DNA of 64,000 bases from a virus, in the IMG/VR virus record IMGVR_UViG_3300032046_000001, positions 1-64,000 of that record. The stretch is one strand, 5' to 3'. How positions within the stretch are numbered: the stretch's first letter is position 1; each line of letters begins with the position of its first letter. This document shows, one piece after another, positions 48,798-57,531 of the stretch. Made by a program: the position numbers and the translations under genes. The notes under the pieces were generated by a model that was given only the letters and a program-made list of their open reading frames with translations, was not told the origin of the DNA and did no database searches.

Positions 48798-49100
48798 TTA
48801 TTTATTTTTTGAATTTACATGATCCAACCATTTTTGTTGATTTGCCTGATTCATTTTCTCTCTTGTTATGGAATTTACGTTACGAGTTAATTGTTCTCTA
48901 CGTCTTTCATTTGAATCACCCGACCGAGGTTGCTGTGGCATTGATCGTCTAAATTCTCCCTGCTCATCAACAACTTCTGCCTCTTCAACTTCTTCTTCTT
49001 TTTCTTTTAAAAATTTTTTTTCCAGTAAAATATCGGCTGAACTTTCTTTATCTTTGTGTAGTTCTTTGAGTAGATTTTTATAAGTTTCGTCATTAATCAT
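48798..49100 (-). CDS. Hypothetical charged protein
   Basis: 100 residues, nearly all charged or polar (LLKELHKDKESSADILLEKK, EEEVEEAEVVDEQGEF, PRSGDSNERRREQLTR). Likely helical or disordered, possibly an assembly chaperone or scaffold between two baseplate genes. No family recognised. Confidence 0.6.
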   Translation of the reverse strand: MINDETYKNLLKELHKDKESSADILLEKKFLKEKEEEVEEAEVVDEQGEFRRSMPQQPRSGDSNERRREQLTRNVNSITREKMNQANQQKWLDHVNSKNK

Positions 49101-49102
49101 TG

Positions 49103-49699
49103 TTATGTTCCTTTATTTGTCATAAAAACGAAAAAGTTTTCGATTAAAAATGTCTCATATAATATTTCCAATGGTTTAGTTGCATCAGATATTAATATGG
49201 TATTATTATAATACTGATAATGTTCATTTATTTTTAAATCAAGATATCGATAAATCATTATTGATAAATTAGTTGTAAGTGCTGTTGAGTCAATATCGAT
49301 GAGTGTTACAGATGTTGAATCCAATCTATACTCTAATAGTTTGTTAAGCATCGTAAAATCATCACTTCTTAAATTAAAAATATTAATATTTGTTGATGAT
49401 GTTTCATCAATCGGACTTAACATATAACATTGTCCTGATGCTGGATAAATTAATAAACGATCCTTAAAAACTTGAGGCCATGCCGTTCTTGATACTATTG
49501 TATATAAATATTTATAAGATGTATAAAGTTTCGGCCAATTTTCATCAAATAATAATTGTACGAATGATTGTGGTGTTGTATAAACTTCCGCAAAAGTTGC
49601 GGGAATTGGTATATTATTTTTGTTTAGAGTCAACGACTTCAAAAACTGTTCAGAGTAATATTGAAGTTCTGGTATCAGAATGGTAGAACTTAAAGTCAT
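49103..49699 (-). CDS. Hypothetical baseplate-region protein
   Basis: 198 residues from ATG 49699 (MTLSSTILIPELQYYSEQF) with GGAG upstream. A mix of helix and strand with many Tyr and Leu residues (LYTSYKYLYTIVSRTAWPQV). It lies directly before the charged protein and the gpI-like gene, so a baseplate wedge role is likely by order. A 12-bp hairpin and a promoter-like motif precede it. Confidence 0.6.
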   Translation of the reverse strand: MTLSSTILIPELQYYSEQFLKSLTLNKNNIPIPATFAEVYTTPQSFVQLLFDENWPKLYTSYKYLYTIVSRTAWPQVFKDRLLIYPASGQCYMLSPIDETSSTNINIFNLRSDDFTMLNKLLEYRLDSTSVTLIDIDSTALTTNLSIMIYRYLDLKINEHYQYYNNTILISDATKPLEILYETFLIENFFVFMTNKGT

Positions 49700-49714
49700 T
49701 TTATCTCCAATCAA

Positions 49715-49745
49715 GAAGGGGATGAATTAAATTTCATCCCCCTTC
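49715..49745 (-). terminator. Long hairpin after the clamp gene
   Basis: GAAGGGGATGAA pairs with TTCATCCCCCTTC (one bulged base). It sits between the promoter-like motif (49756) and the next ATG (49699), so it would be in the 5' leader if the motif is a promoter. No U-run follows. Its sequence resembles the hairpin at 55299-55328. Confidence 0.45.
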
Positions 49746-49755
49746 ATAGGTTAGG

Positions 49756-49778
49756 TTTTTATTTTGTTCCCAATTATA
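49756..49778 (-). promoter_or_regulatory. Promoter-like motif TTGGGAACAAAAT, copy 3
   Basis: Minus strand TAATTGGGAACAAAATAAAA begins at the stop codon of the clamp gene (49774) and lies about 60 bases before the next ATG. Same motif as at 25134 and 35250. Confidence 0.45.
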
Positions 49779-50514
49779 ATTCATCATCCTCTTCTTGGAG
49801 TAGTGATTTAGTATATGAATTGATTTGAACACCACCAACCTCTGCTGAAAATTTACTATAACAACCTTCTTGTGTTTCATATATCTTTAATAAAATATCA
49901 CCATCATGATCGACTATAAAAGGTATTGTGATAATATGAGTTATACCATTTAATTCTTTATTTGTAGGTATTAGATCAAGTAACACAGCCTCTTGATTCT
50001 TACTCTGATGAATTGACACAATCGATGCTGTATTGTTATTAAAAACTATTTTAATATATGGATTATCAAAATTTTCCGTTATAACTTTGATACGTTTTGT
50101 AATCGTTTTATTTAATTGAACATCTAAAATCAAGTCTTCAGGATCTAATATAAATAAACTACTAAATTCTTCATTCTTGATAAATGGGTTATCTACAAAC
50201 TCAAGTATTGGAATAGAAAATTTAATTTGCGTTGATTCATCAGCAACAATATGAGAATCATTAGTAGTTGATATCTGAATATCATTATCCTTAAAAATTT
50301 TTAAAATATCTAATTTCTTTTTTATATCAATAATTGGTAGATTGATATTACCAATTATTGGAGTTAAATCCATTTCAAATAAACACAGAAGAGAATTAAT
50401 TCTTTGACGAATTAATCCTCCTTGAATATCACAATCATTACAAAGATCTTTCAAGATTGAAAGTACGCGCATGAATGTTTTAAACTTTTCAGCATCTAAA
50501 TTCACTGTCGTCAT
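49774..50514 (-). CDS. Sliding clamp, T4 gp45-like (probable)
   Basis: 246 residues with alternating strand and helix like DNA clamp folds. VNLDAEKFKTFMRVLSILKD opens the first domain, INLPIIDIKKKLDILKIFKD matches the place where gp45 has its second helix, and ITIPFIVDHDGDILLKIYE fits the late strand pair. The length is close to gp45 (228). It is encoded near a clamp loader ATPase and a primase, the usual partners. The clamp tethers the polymerase to DNA and in T4 also aids late transcription. Identification is by layout and context, not by a strict motif. Confidence 0.62.
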   Translation of the reverse strand: MTTVNLDAEKFKTFMRVLSILKDLCNDCDIQGGLIRQRINSLLCLFEMDLTPIIGNINLPIIDIKKKLDILKIFKDNDIQISTTNDSHIVADESTQIKFSIPILEFVDNPFIKNEEFSSLFILDPEDLILDVQLNKTITKRIKVITENFDNPYIKIVFNNNTASIVSIHQSKNQEAVLLDLIPTNKELNGITHIITIPFIVDHDGDILLKIYETQEGCYSKFSAEVGGVQINSYTKSLLQEEDDEL

Positions 50515-50887
50515 TTAAAAAATCACCTTTCTTTATTTTTTTTACTACAGTTAAAAATACATATGGTTTTTCTTCTTTTAAATTTCTGTAGTCAAGGGTC
50601 ACAAAAATACACTCGATTTCTTTTAACACATCAAATATTCTTTCACTTAAACTTTTTGGATCTTCAGACTCGATTGGAATGGCAAAGATCATTAAAACAC
50701 AGTCATTATTATTATAACGATGTTTAAACAAATAAACATTGTTATTTCCATACTGTAGATTTTGATTTTTATCACTTGCTAACATCATAGCCTTGAAGTA
50801 GTCTATCTTTTTTAAGTTACACTGATACTCGTAACCATTTTTTACTATATTTTTGAAACAGGTCTTTAATTTATTTTCTATGATCAT
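50489..50887 (-). CDS. Hypothetical protein between clamp and primase genes
   Basis: 132 residues of unrecognised family. Segments include LKKIDYFKAMMLASDKNQNL and CVLMIFAIPIESEDPKSLSE. Overlaps the clamp gene start by 26 bases. Position suggests a replication accessory protein; no motif supports a function. A translational repressor of RegA type was considered but no match was found. Confidence 0.58.
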   Translation of the reverse strand: MIIENKLKTCFKNIVKNGYEYQCNLKKIDYFKAMMLASDKNQNLQYGNNNVYLFKHRYNNNDCVLMIFAIPIESEDPKSLSERIFDVLKEIECIFVTLDYRNLKEEKPYVFLTVVKKIKKGDFLNDDSEFRC

Positions 50888-50900
50888 TTCTTTCTATTAC

Positions 50901-51887
50901 CTATATTATAAATTTTTCAGGAATTATCGGATATTCATTGAAATCTTTTCCTCCCTTATTATAATAAACTGACAAACTATTAATTACATGTGAATTATAC
51001 TTCTTAAGTTTTTCATAATAACTTAATTTAACATCAGCATCAGATAGGATACTAACATCAACCCTATAAATTTTTTCATTTAGAACGATACTTTTGAGTA
51101 GAGATGGGTATGATGAAGAAAGAGCTGACGCATAAAGTTTTACCTGATTTTTAATATTTAAAATATTAAAAACACTTTCACTTAATATATCAAATACACC
51201 TTCTGCTAATACTACATGATTTGAATTACTATTACAACCTTCTATTTTATAATAATCTATAAAACTTATTTTTTGAAGTTCAAGTTTGAAGTGTTTAAAG
51301 GGGGATTTGGAATCAATGTTCCGAAAAATAACAAGAGTATGGTTCTCTGTAAGAAAACCTACAAAATTGGAATTTAAATAGTCTTTCCATTTGAAAACAT
51401 TCTCATCTTTAATAAAATTTTTATTGACTTCAATAAAATTATTGATGTCAAATATTAAACCTTTTATCGATTTTAAATCGATATTTTGGAATCCTAATCT
51501 TTTCTTGATATACAATGATTTTAATTTAAATTTGTCTTCATCGAGATTAGGAGTGTAAATTTCTTTTGGTGCTAAAATCTTTTTTTCTTGTTTTAATTTT
51601 TTTGATTTAATAATTATATCAGAATCAATAAATTGTTCCGATATATCATTACCTATAATCTTTCGTATAAGAACTGAAAGATTTCCAGATTTTTTAGGAC
51701 AACTTGCACGAAAACAGTGAAATATTGGAATTTCTAAACTTATATAACAGTGATGATGATTTTTATCAGAGTCAGATTCACAATATGGACACTTTATTAT
51801 AATATTATGTGAAGTTACTTTTACACAATTATCACCTAAATTATCTTTAAGAAACTGAATAAAATTTTCATTATAAATACCAATCAA
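50901..51887 (-). CDS. DNA primase, DnaG/gp61-like
   Basis: 328 residues. An N-terminal zinc-binding part (IKCPYCESDSDKNHHHCYI, then HCFRASC; C33, C36, C58, C63). The TOPRIM core shows VVLAEGVFDILSE (catalytic Glu, about residue 225) and VSILSDADVKLSYYE (acidic DxD). A C-terminal GGKDFNEYP fits phage primases. It makes RNA primers for lagging-strand synthesis and usually partners with a DnaB-type helicase, which is not in this window. Confidence 0.85.
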   Translation of the reverse strand: MIGIYNENFIQFLKDNLGDNCVKVTSHNIIIKCPYCESDSDKNHHHCYISLEIPIFHCFRASCPKKSGNLSVLIRKIIGNDISEQFIDSDIIIKSKKLKQEKKILAPKEIYTPNLDEDKFKLKSLYIKKRLGFQNIDLKSIKGLIFDINNFIEVNKNFIKDENVFKWKDYLNSNFVGFLTENHTLVIFRNIDSKSPFKHFKLELQKISFIDYYKIEGCNSNSNHVVLAEGVFDILSESVFNILNIKNQVKLYASALSSSYPSLLKSIVLNEKIYRVDVSILSDADVKLSYYEKLKKYNSHVINSLSVYYNKGGKDFNEYPIIPEKFII

Positions 51888-51898
51888 TTATCTACCTA

Positions 51899-52291
51899 TT
51901 AACTATATACAAATTCTACATTGAAAAAATTAATTGTGACTGGTCCAAATTGATGACCATTTATTGTTTGTGTCATCGAACAACAATCGTAATGTGATTT
52001 TTCAAGATCTATAATTAAATTATATGGTATATCTGAATTTTTCATATTGATCATAACTTCCATTTTTTTAAATTGTCTTACACTAAATCCCCAACTGTGA
52101 ACTGTCGGATAATGATATCGATTTAAATATGCGTCACAGATCAGTTCAAAATTATATACAACTTTTTCATCATTCCAATCTTGATCTTTCGTGTTATTGT
52201 ATGCTGACATACTTATAAGAATCGTGTGTTGAATAAAATGTAATAAGTCAAGAGTCTCTTTCGTTAATTTAAATTTCTTATCTTCAATCAT
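51899..52291 (-). CDS. Hypothetical protein
   Basis: 130 residues of unrecognised family, with helices at the N-terminus (KFKLTKETLDLLHFIQHTI) and a beta-rich end (TQTINGHQFGPVTINFFNVE). Placed between the primase gene and small genes of the replication block. Function unknown. Confidence 0.58.
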   Translation of the reverse strand: MIEDKKFKLTKETLDLLHFIQHTILISMSAYNNTKDQDWNDEKVVYNFELICDAYLNRYHYPTVHSWGFSVRQFKKMEVMINMKNSDIPYNLIIDLEKSHYDCCSMTQTINGHQFGPVTINFFNVEFVYS

Positions 52292-52337
52292 TATTCATTC
52301 TCCTTAATTTATTTAATCTTTTTAATATAGAATCAAT

Positions 52338-52541
52338 TTATTTTTTGATATTATTTATCGCATCCGATAACATATTCACTGTAGTAATTATTTCATTAAT
52401 TTTGTCAATCATATGAACTAAATTTTTTGTTGATGGCAACGGTTGTGGATAAACATCACCATTTCGATCATAATCAACTTCGGTTGAATCTGGAAATTCA
52501 AATTCATTTAATTTTTCAATTTCATCTATTTTCATCTTCAA
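52338..52541 (-). CDS. Small hypothetical protein
   Basis: 67 residues with an acidic N-terminus (MKMKIDEIEKLNEFEFPDS) and a C-terminal helix of heptad type (VHMIDKINEIITTVNMLSDA) that may form a coiled coil. Overlaps the preceding gene by 20 bases. Function unknown. Confidence 0.55.
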   Translation of the reverse strand: MKMKIDEIEKLNEFEFPDSTEVDYDRNGDVYPQPLPSTKNLVHMIDKINEIITTVNMLSDAINNIKK

Positions 52542-52722
52542 TCACTTTCTTTAATCTTTTTAACTTTGTTAATACACGATTCGAAATATTTTTATCACCA
52601 ATATAAATTCTTGTCCAATTAAAAAATTCAATTTCTGTACAAGGAACTCTTGGATGACAATCGGTTTCTTCAGCAATAAATAACTCAACATACTCTTTAA
52701 TATCTTTATGTTTATCACTCAT
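52522..52722 (-). CDS. Small hypothetical protein
   Basis: 66 residues (MSDKHKDIKEYVELFIAEET; then a Cys pair in CHPRVPCTEIEFF). Basic C-terminal helix. Followed by the coiled-coil gene at 52338. Function unknown. Confidence 0.55.
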   Translation of the reverse strand: MSDKHKDIKEYVELFIAEETDCHPRVPCTEIEFFNWTRIYIGDKNISNRVLTKLKRLKKVIEDENR

Positions 52723-52725
52723 TTC

Positions 52726-52902
52726 CTAAAGATCTATGGTCATGACTTTGAGAATATCTTTTTCTAATTCCTGTACTTTTCTCGATAAGTATGCAACAGT
52801 CTCTTCGAGCTTTCGGATTATTTCTTTCATCTCAATAATTTCAATTATTTCATCCTGAGCAACAGTCCGAGGCATTGGAATGAATGATTCCATTTTTTCC
52901 AT
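52726..52902 (-). CDS. Small coiled-coil protein, 58 residues
   Basis: A short frame starting MEKMESFIPMPRTVAQDEII, with AGGAGA eleven bases before the ATG. It is almost entirely a heptad-type helix (KEIIRKLEETVAYLSRKVQE). It fills the gap between 52722 and 52960 and reads in phase with leftward packing. Function unknown. Confidence 0.6.
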   Translation of the reverse strand: MEKMESFIPMPRTVAQDEIIEIIEMKEIIRKLEETVAYLSRKVQELEKDILKVMTIDL

Positions 52903-52959
52903 TTTAACTTTTCTCCTATCACTAATGGTATTTTCTTTATAATATTTTCTCCGAATGTT

Positions 52960-53220
52960 TTAGGTGTTGATTTCATTAATCATCCTCGCTAAAATATCGC
53001 CATGACAGGATTTCGGTGAACACCAACAACCTAAAACTTTATCTTTCAATTCATGAAAATCTTTTAATAAATTAGGTTGTGTTCTAATCCATATTTCATA
53101 TTTCTTAATAACTTCTTCTCGTGTTCCATCTTTTCCGATTGTGAAAGGATTACCCCATTTAGATGGTCTTCCAATATAGATATCATATTTTTCTTTTTTA
53201 CAATGAACAACTCTTGTCAC
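52960..53220 (-). CDS. DUF4326-family protein
   Basis: 86 residues with the family pattern YIGRPSKWGNPFTIG, REEVIKKYEIWI, LKDKVLGCWCSPKSCHGDIL. The two Cys and the His in CWCSPKSCHGD may bind a metal. The family is common in phages and of unknown function. Its start overlaps the clamp loader stop. Confidence 0.85.
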   Translation of the reverse strand: MTRVVHCKKEKYDIYIGRPSKWGNPFTIGKDGTREEVIKKYEIWIRTQPNLLKDFHELKDKVLGCWCSPKSCHGDILARMINEINT

Positions 53221-54179
53221 TATTTACCACCTAAAAATTTAATTATTTCAAATATCATAGCCATAAAGTGCATTGAAGGTACTAACGCGCTATTATGAGC
53301 ATTGGTATATCGATTAATAATAATTTTAATAGGAACTGGCATTTCTTTCATATAAAATAATGTCATATATATTTCAGTAAAATAAAGATCATCACCATTT
53401 AATAATTCAATAATCTCACTAATGAGTTTATTAATATTATTAAATGTTTTTGCTGAGGCTAATTTAATAATTTGAAGAATAGATTCGATGATCTTCTTTT
53501 CATTTGTCACATAATGTTTTACTTTTAAAACATTTGATACCGTACTTCTTTCAATAAAATTTAGAATCTTTCTTATATCTGGATAATGGAGATCAATCAA
53601 GAATTTTAGATCTTCTTCTTTATAAGTTATATTTTCACCAATCAGAATTTTTCTACAGTAATCAGTCACATAGTCAACTGATAATTTATTAAATTTGTAC
53701 ATTTGAAGTCTTGATTGTAATGGACTCGGTAATTTATATAAATTATTTCCAGTAAATATAAATCTGGAATACTTCTGGTATCTCTCAACTATATGTCGTA
53801 AAGAATCAAAAGCATCTGGCGTCATATTATCAGACTCATCAATATAAACAACCTTGATTTTGTCACTACCAGATGGTGGCGAACTTAAAAACGGTTCTAT
53901 CACTGAACTAATAAAACCAATTCCTCTATTCTGTTGTGCAGAACCGTTTATTCTTAATAAATTACTCTTAGGTAAAGACAAGATACCATTCTTAGAAACA
54001 AGTATCTCACTTATAGTTGATTTACCAGAACCTGGAGGTCCAATAAATAATAAATGTGGAATCTCACGACTATCTATATATTCTTGAAATTTTTTTCTAT
54101 CATCGTCATCAAGAATTAGATCCTCAAGTTTATTAGGTCTATATTTAGAAACTAATAAACAACTTACAAATTCATTCAT
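53220..54179 (-). CDS. Clamp loader ATPase, gp44/RFC small-subunit-like
   Basis: 319 residues, AAA+ type. SKYRPNKLEDLILDDDDRKK opens the domain, Walker A is GPPGSGKST (46-54), Walker B VVYIDESDN (110-118), sensor 1 FIFTGNNLYK, and the arginine finger lies in SPLQSRLQMY. It loads the sliding clamp onto primed DNA. In T4 gp44 works with gp62; a small gp62 partner is not obvious, though unknown genes nearby could fill this role. Confidence 0.87.
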   Translation of the reverse strand: MNEFVSCLLVSKYRPNKLEDLILDDDDRKKFQEYIDSREIPHLLFIGPPGSGKSTISEILVSKNGILSLPKSNLLRINGSAQQNRGIGFISSVIEPFLSSPPSGSDKIKVVYIDESDNMTPDAFDSLRHIVERYQKYSRFIFTGNNLYKLPSPLQSRLQMYKFNKLSVDYVTDYCRKILIGENITYKEEDLKFLIDLHYPDIRKILNFIERSTVSNVLKVKHYVTNEKKIIESILQIIKLASAKTFNNINKLISEIIELLNGDDLYFTEIYMTLFYMKEMPVPIKIIINRYTNAHNSALVPSMHFMAMIFEIIKFLGGK

Positions 54180-54201
54180 TCAAAATCCTTTCTTTATTTA
54201 T

Positions 54202-54600
54202 CTAACACTCGCTTCCTACTTGATGAGTTCTAAGATAATGGTTTTGTATTTCTGATCTTACAAAATCATCAATTATCAGTTTTCTTGTATTTTCTTGATG
54301 TTTTTTAATACAATCACTACCAGAAATATATTTTCCCTCTTCATCGATCATATATACTTCCATTATATTAAGACCATTAACATTTTCCAAGTCATTTAAT
54401 ATGAGAGTACAATGAGCGGCTATATCAGCTCTCGTAGCAACATTAAATGATAAATCAATAATTTTATCATTATTTGAATAATTTATAATCATAAATTCGG
54501 TGATTATATAATCTTTATCATCAACTGTATAATCAGTTAAAATATTAATATTATTTTTAGATAAATAGTCTTTGATTTTTTGAGTAACACTTAGATCCAT
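54202..54600 (-). CDS. Hypothetical protein
   Basis: 132 residues of unrecognised family, opening LSVTQKIKDYLSKNNINILT. Later VNGLNIMEVYMIDEEGKY and an ending with HYLRTHQVGSEC. Lies just upstream of the clamp loader gene in the first leftward operon. Function unknown; a gp62-like partner was considered but is not supported by motifs. Confidence 0.58.
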   Translation of the reverse strand: MDLSVTQKIKDYLSKNNINILTDYTVDDKDYIITEFMIINYSNNDKIIDLSFNVATRADIAAHCTLILNDLENVNGLNIMEVYMIDEEGKYISGSDCIKKHQENTRKLIIDDFVRSEIQNHYLRTHQVGSEC

Positions 54601-54602
54601 AG

Positions 54603-54866
54603 TTATTCCTGAAAACTCTCTGCTTGTTTAATAATATCTATCATTAAAGATGAAAATAACTTCTTATAATCTTTTATATTTTTTGTTTTGATGTGTTCAA
54701 CTAAAAACTTTTTTAAATTTGAAAGAAATTCACTAAAATCAATTTCTTCTCCAGATGTTGTTTTTTCTTTTGCCATCGGACACGATTCACCTTCAATTAT
54801 AGGTGGATGAAAAAATCCACATTGAGGGCATTTAGGTGCAATTGGCATCATTCTCGGTCTATCCAT
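54603..54866 (-). CDS. Small zinc-ribbon protein, first gene of the leftward operon
   Basis: 87 residues. A Cys pair PKCPQCGFFHPPIIEGESCP suggests a metal-binding knuckle, followed by a helical part (SEFLSNLKKFLVEHIKTK). It has a good SD (AAGGAG). As the first gene after the divergent control region it may be expressed early. Function unknown. Confidence 0.6.
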   Translation of the reverse strand: MDRPRMMPIAPKCPQCGFFHPPIIEGESCPMAKEKTTSGEEIDFSEFLSNLKKFLVEHIKTKNIKDYKKLFSSLMIDIIKQAESFQE

Positions 54867-54927
54867 AAAATTTCTCCTTATATAATTTATAATATATTTC
54901 TTTTATATTATGTTATAGAATCTAAAA

Positions 54928-54946
54928 TTTTATTCCCAGTGCAAAT
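54928..54946 (-). promoter_or_regulatory. Promoter-like motif, variant copy 4
   Basis: Minus strand CACTGGGAATAAAATTTTAG is a variant of the TTGGGAACAAAAT motif and lies 60-80 bases before the first leftward gene (ATG 54866). An AT-rich stretch with TATAAC-like boxes follows. Its position in a divergent promoter region is the best support for a promoter role. Confidence 0.45.
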
Positions 54947-54971
54947 TAAAATGATAGTGATGATAACAAAA

Positions 54972-55055
54972 TCGTAGATTTTAAAAATATTGTTTTTAAA
55001 AGCTATAAACGATTACATAACTTGTTATGTAAATAGTTATGTTAAGAATCTACGA
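54972..55055. ncRNA. Structured element in the divergent intergenic region
   Basis: A 9-bp outer stem (TCGTAGATT with AATCTACGA, 54972-54980 and 55047-55055) encloses two inner hairpins: an AT-rich one near 54980-55001 and TTACATAA/TTATGTAA at 55013-55032 with loop CTTG. The nested layout suggests a folded RNA or an origin/regulatory structure. Strand cannot be told. Confidence 0.45.
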
Positions 55056-55090
55056 GATATATATCGAAGAGTAATCCAAGTTGAAGGAAG

Positions 55091-55127
55091 GTTGAATGAT
55101 CTTGAGCAAAGCGAAAGATCATTCAAC
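55091..55127. repeat. Perfect 13-bp hairpin in the divergent region
   Basis: GTTGAATGATCTT and AAGATCATTCAAC pair perfectly around an 11-base loop. It lies in the 54867-55396 stretch, which has no gene. It could be part of a non-coding RNA, a protein-binding site or an origin. No open frame with an SD crosses it. Confidence 0.55.
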
Positions 55128-55298
55128 TAAAATTATTATTACAGAGGAACGAAGTGACGATTATTAGATTATAAAGTTTTAGATACGAAGAAGCCATTAT
55201 TTTAAAAATTCATAAAATTAATTTTAACTGGGTTTATTTTTTTTATACAACCTAACATAATATTAGATTCTTGTTATTCATGTTTAATTCCTTTATAT

Positions 55299-55328
55299 GT
55301 CAAAAGGGGGATTTCATCCCCCTTTGAC
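55299..55328. terminator. Strong GC-rich hairpin before the rightward genes
   Basis: GTCAAA-A-GGGGGAT and ATCCCCC-TTTGAC pair around a 3-base loop with one bulged A. It is the most G/C-rich stretch nearby. It may end a short transcript from the divergent region (attenuator-like) or protect a 5' end. It resembles the hairpin at 49715-49745. Confidence 0.5.
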
Positions 55329-55396
55329 GAATCCCCCATTAATTTAAAAATGAGGATCTATTAACAAATATATAAATGAAAACGAAAGGATGTAAA

Positions 55397-56929
55397 ATGA
55401 AAATAGAAGAAGAAATTTTTTGGTTTAATCAGAAGTATCTTGTCCATAAAGATAATATATTTAATTCAAATGGAACAATCGATATTTCTACATCATGTAA
55501 TACACAAAACTTTCAGAATTTCTCAAGTCCAACATTTAATATTGCTATATATAATGATAAGTCTCGATATAGTGTAAATCTTCGATATCAGGATGTTGTT
55601 GACTTATTATTATCAATTGAAGAAGTATCTAAAAATATTGATGATATTTATTTGAAAGATCTAAAGGCAGAAATAGTTAAAAACTACAGTACTAAATTTT
55701 TAAAAATATTATTTAAAAAATCTAATCGTAATCAGGAAAAAGGTGTATTAATTAATATTTTAAATACACAAACAGATTTTGGTGTTATTGTACTTTATTA
55801 CAACTTCTTTACTTCAATTGTAGATTTATTAAAATCATTCAAACAAGATTATTTGAGACTATCTCTTGAAATTTCAAATAGAGCTTTAATATCAAATTTA
55901 TTTGAAGAAGTAAAACAGATTAAAAATGGAGTTAGATCATTGCCGTCTTCAATAATTGAACTTAAAAGTTTAAATAACAGTTATATACCAGAATTTAAAA
56001 ATGAAGTTCAAGAAGAATTAGACAAATATATTGAAGAACATTCGAATGATAATGAAGTTCCCTGGTTAGATGAGCAGTTACCAATAATAATTAAAGAAAA
56101 TATTATTCAAAGTATATTAGTTAATGATATATGTCAAAATGATATTTCAAATCTTGAATCACTGATGATGACATTAGTAACAGAACAATATCCTATTGAT
56201 AAAATTAAATTATTATTTTCTCAATATTTTTCGAGCAGTTTTGAGTTACTTCCTGGTATTTCAGAAAAAGATTTGAAGTCGATTCACTATTATTCAAAAT
56301 TAATTTTTATGTCTAATCTTCAAAACTACTCAAAAAACAATCAACCGATTCCGACTAGTGTTCCAATTTTAAAATATAATGCCACCAATTTTAATTTTAG
56401 TAACATTGATCTGGCATATGATCTGCTAACGATAACAATATATATCAGGCTTATGAAAACTAAATTAGAATCTAAAATTCAAGATTCTTCAATTAATAAA
56501 TCATTATTATATCTGATATTAAGAAATTTTACTGATATATTTACTTTCAGCTTTTTAGATACCAAAGAATCTAATATTATAATTAATAGTGTTATTGATC
56601 GATTTAAATATTTTAGTTCTAAAGGTTTCTTTAAAAAATTTGAAGAAATATTAAATCAATACAATCTCCCAAATATTAGTGAAACTGAAATAAGAAATTT
56701 TTTGAAAGATGGAATCATTCGAGTTATTGGTCCAAATAAGACACAATATATTAATGAACTACATACATCGGATTATAATAATAATAAAGTTAAAATTCCG
56801 TATCTAAACGAATTAAGTTTAGAAGAGATAAATAAAATAATCAAAGATGAGATTAATTTCCAACCAGAAGAACCAAGTAAGAAAACTGAAGATGGGAATT
56901 GGGTAAACTCAATATTAGAAGATGAATAA
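55397..56929 (+). CDS. Hypothetical protein, first rightward gene
   Basis: 510 residues from ATG 55397 (MKIEEEIFWFNQKYLVHKDN), with AAAGGA eight bases upstream; the ATG at 55376 has none. Mostly helical, Asn/Lys/Ile-rich, with DNEVPWLDEQLPIIIKENII in the middle and an acidic tail. No family recognised. It leads the rightward operon. The similar length to the 14930-16483 protein is not matched by clear sequence likeness. Confidence 0.65.
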   Translation: MKIEEEIFWFNQKYLVHKDNIFNSNGTIDISTSCNTQNFQNFSSPTFNIAIYNDKSRYSVNLRYQDVVDLLLSIEEVSKNIDDIYLKDLKAEIVKNYSTKFLKILFKKSNRNQEKGVLINILNTQTDFGVIVLYYNFFTSIVDLLKSFKQDYLRLSLEISNRALISNLFEEVKQIKNGVRSLPSSIIELKSLNNSYIPEFKNEVQEELDKYIEEHSNDNEVPWLDEQLPIIIKENIIQSILVNDICQNDISNLESLMMTLVTEQYPIDKIKLLFSQYFSSSFELLPGISEKDLKSIHYYSKLIFMSNLQNYSKNNQPIPTSVPILKYNATNFNFSNIDLAYDLLTITIYIRLMKTKLESKIQDSSINKSLLYLILRNFTDIFTFSFLDTKESNIIINSVIDRFKYFSSKGFFKKFEEILNQYNLPNISETEIRNFLKDGIIRVIGPNKTQYINELHTSDYNNNKVKIPYLNELSLEEINKIIKDEINFQPEEPSKKTEDGNWVNSILEDE

Positions 56930-56943
56930 AGAAAGGAAATAAA

Positions 56944-57528
56944 ATGTCTTTAAATTTAGGGAAAATTTTAAATCGAAATTATGCGATTAGAATTCCATTT
57001 TTAAATGGAAATTATGATATCAATATATTCTTTAATAAAAAATCATCATTCCTATTATTTGATGTAAATCCTGATTTTAGAGATGATATTAATATCAATT
57101 ATGGAGTTAAAATAAATATGTTTAAAAATTTACAATCATCAAAGTTTTGTGAAACTTTTTTGAATCTTCATAATTATCATGGGAAAAAACTAGACATTAT
57201 TAATCAATTTGAATCTGTTAAAGATGAGCATTTAAATGATGTTCATTTTATATTAAACGAATCAATTAATTTATCAAAGTTTGAATTTGATAATAAAACT
57301 TTTTATGATTCATTACAAATATATGGAATGACTCTCACTATTTATAATAGTGAATTTATTTTTATTATTGCTGAAAGACAAAATATTATCCCAAAATTAA
57401 ATAAAAAAGTTGTAAGAACAACGGCTATACAGATCGCAACCAATAATTCAATTAATATTTTAAATGAATTTCACGATGAACTAAAATTACATCATGACAA
57501 TATTTTTGAAATAGATGAGGATATATAA
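56944..57528 (+). CDS. Hypothetical protein
   Basis: 194 residues of unrecognised family. MSLNLGKILNRNYAIRIPFL opens the chain, with strands around NYDINIFFNKKSSFLLFDV and an acidic C-terminus. Follows the previous gene by 14 bases with an AAAGGAAAT site. Possibly a virion protein by position. Confidence 0.6.
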   Translation: MSLNLGKILNRNYAIRIPFLNGNYDINIFFNKKSSFLLFDVNPDFRDDININYGVKINMFKNLQSSKFCETFLNLHNYHGKKLDIINQFESVKDEHLNDVHFILNESINLSKFEFDNKTFYDSLQIYGMTLTIYNSEFIFIIAERQNIIPKLNKKVVRTTAIQIATNNSINILNEFHDELKLHHDNIFEIDEDI

Positions 57529-57531
57529 AAA

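Noticed and set aside
14930-56929. The proteins at 14930 and 55397 as paralogs because both frames are about 517 codons
   Set aside because: No shared motifs or order of segments is visible; one has Cys motifs the other lacks, and the revised start makes the lengths differ.
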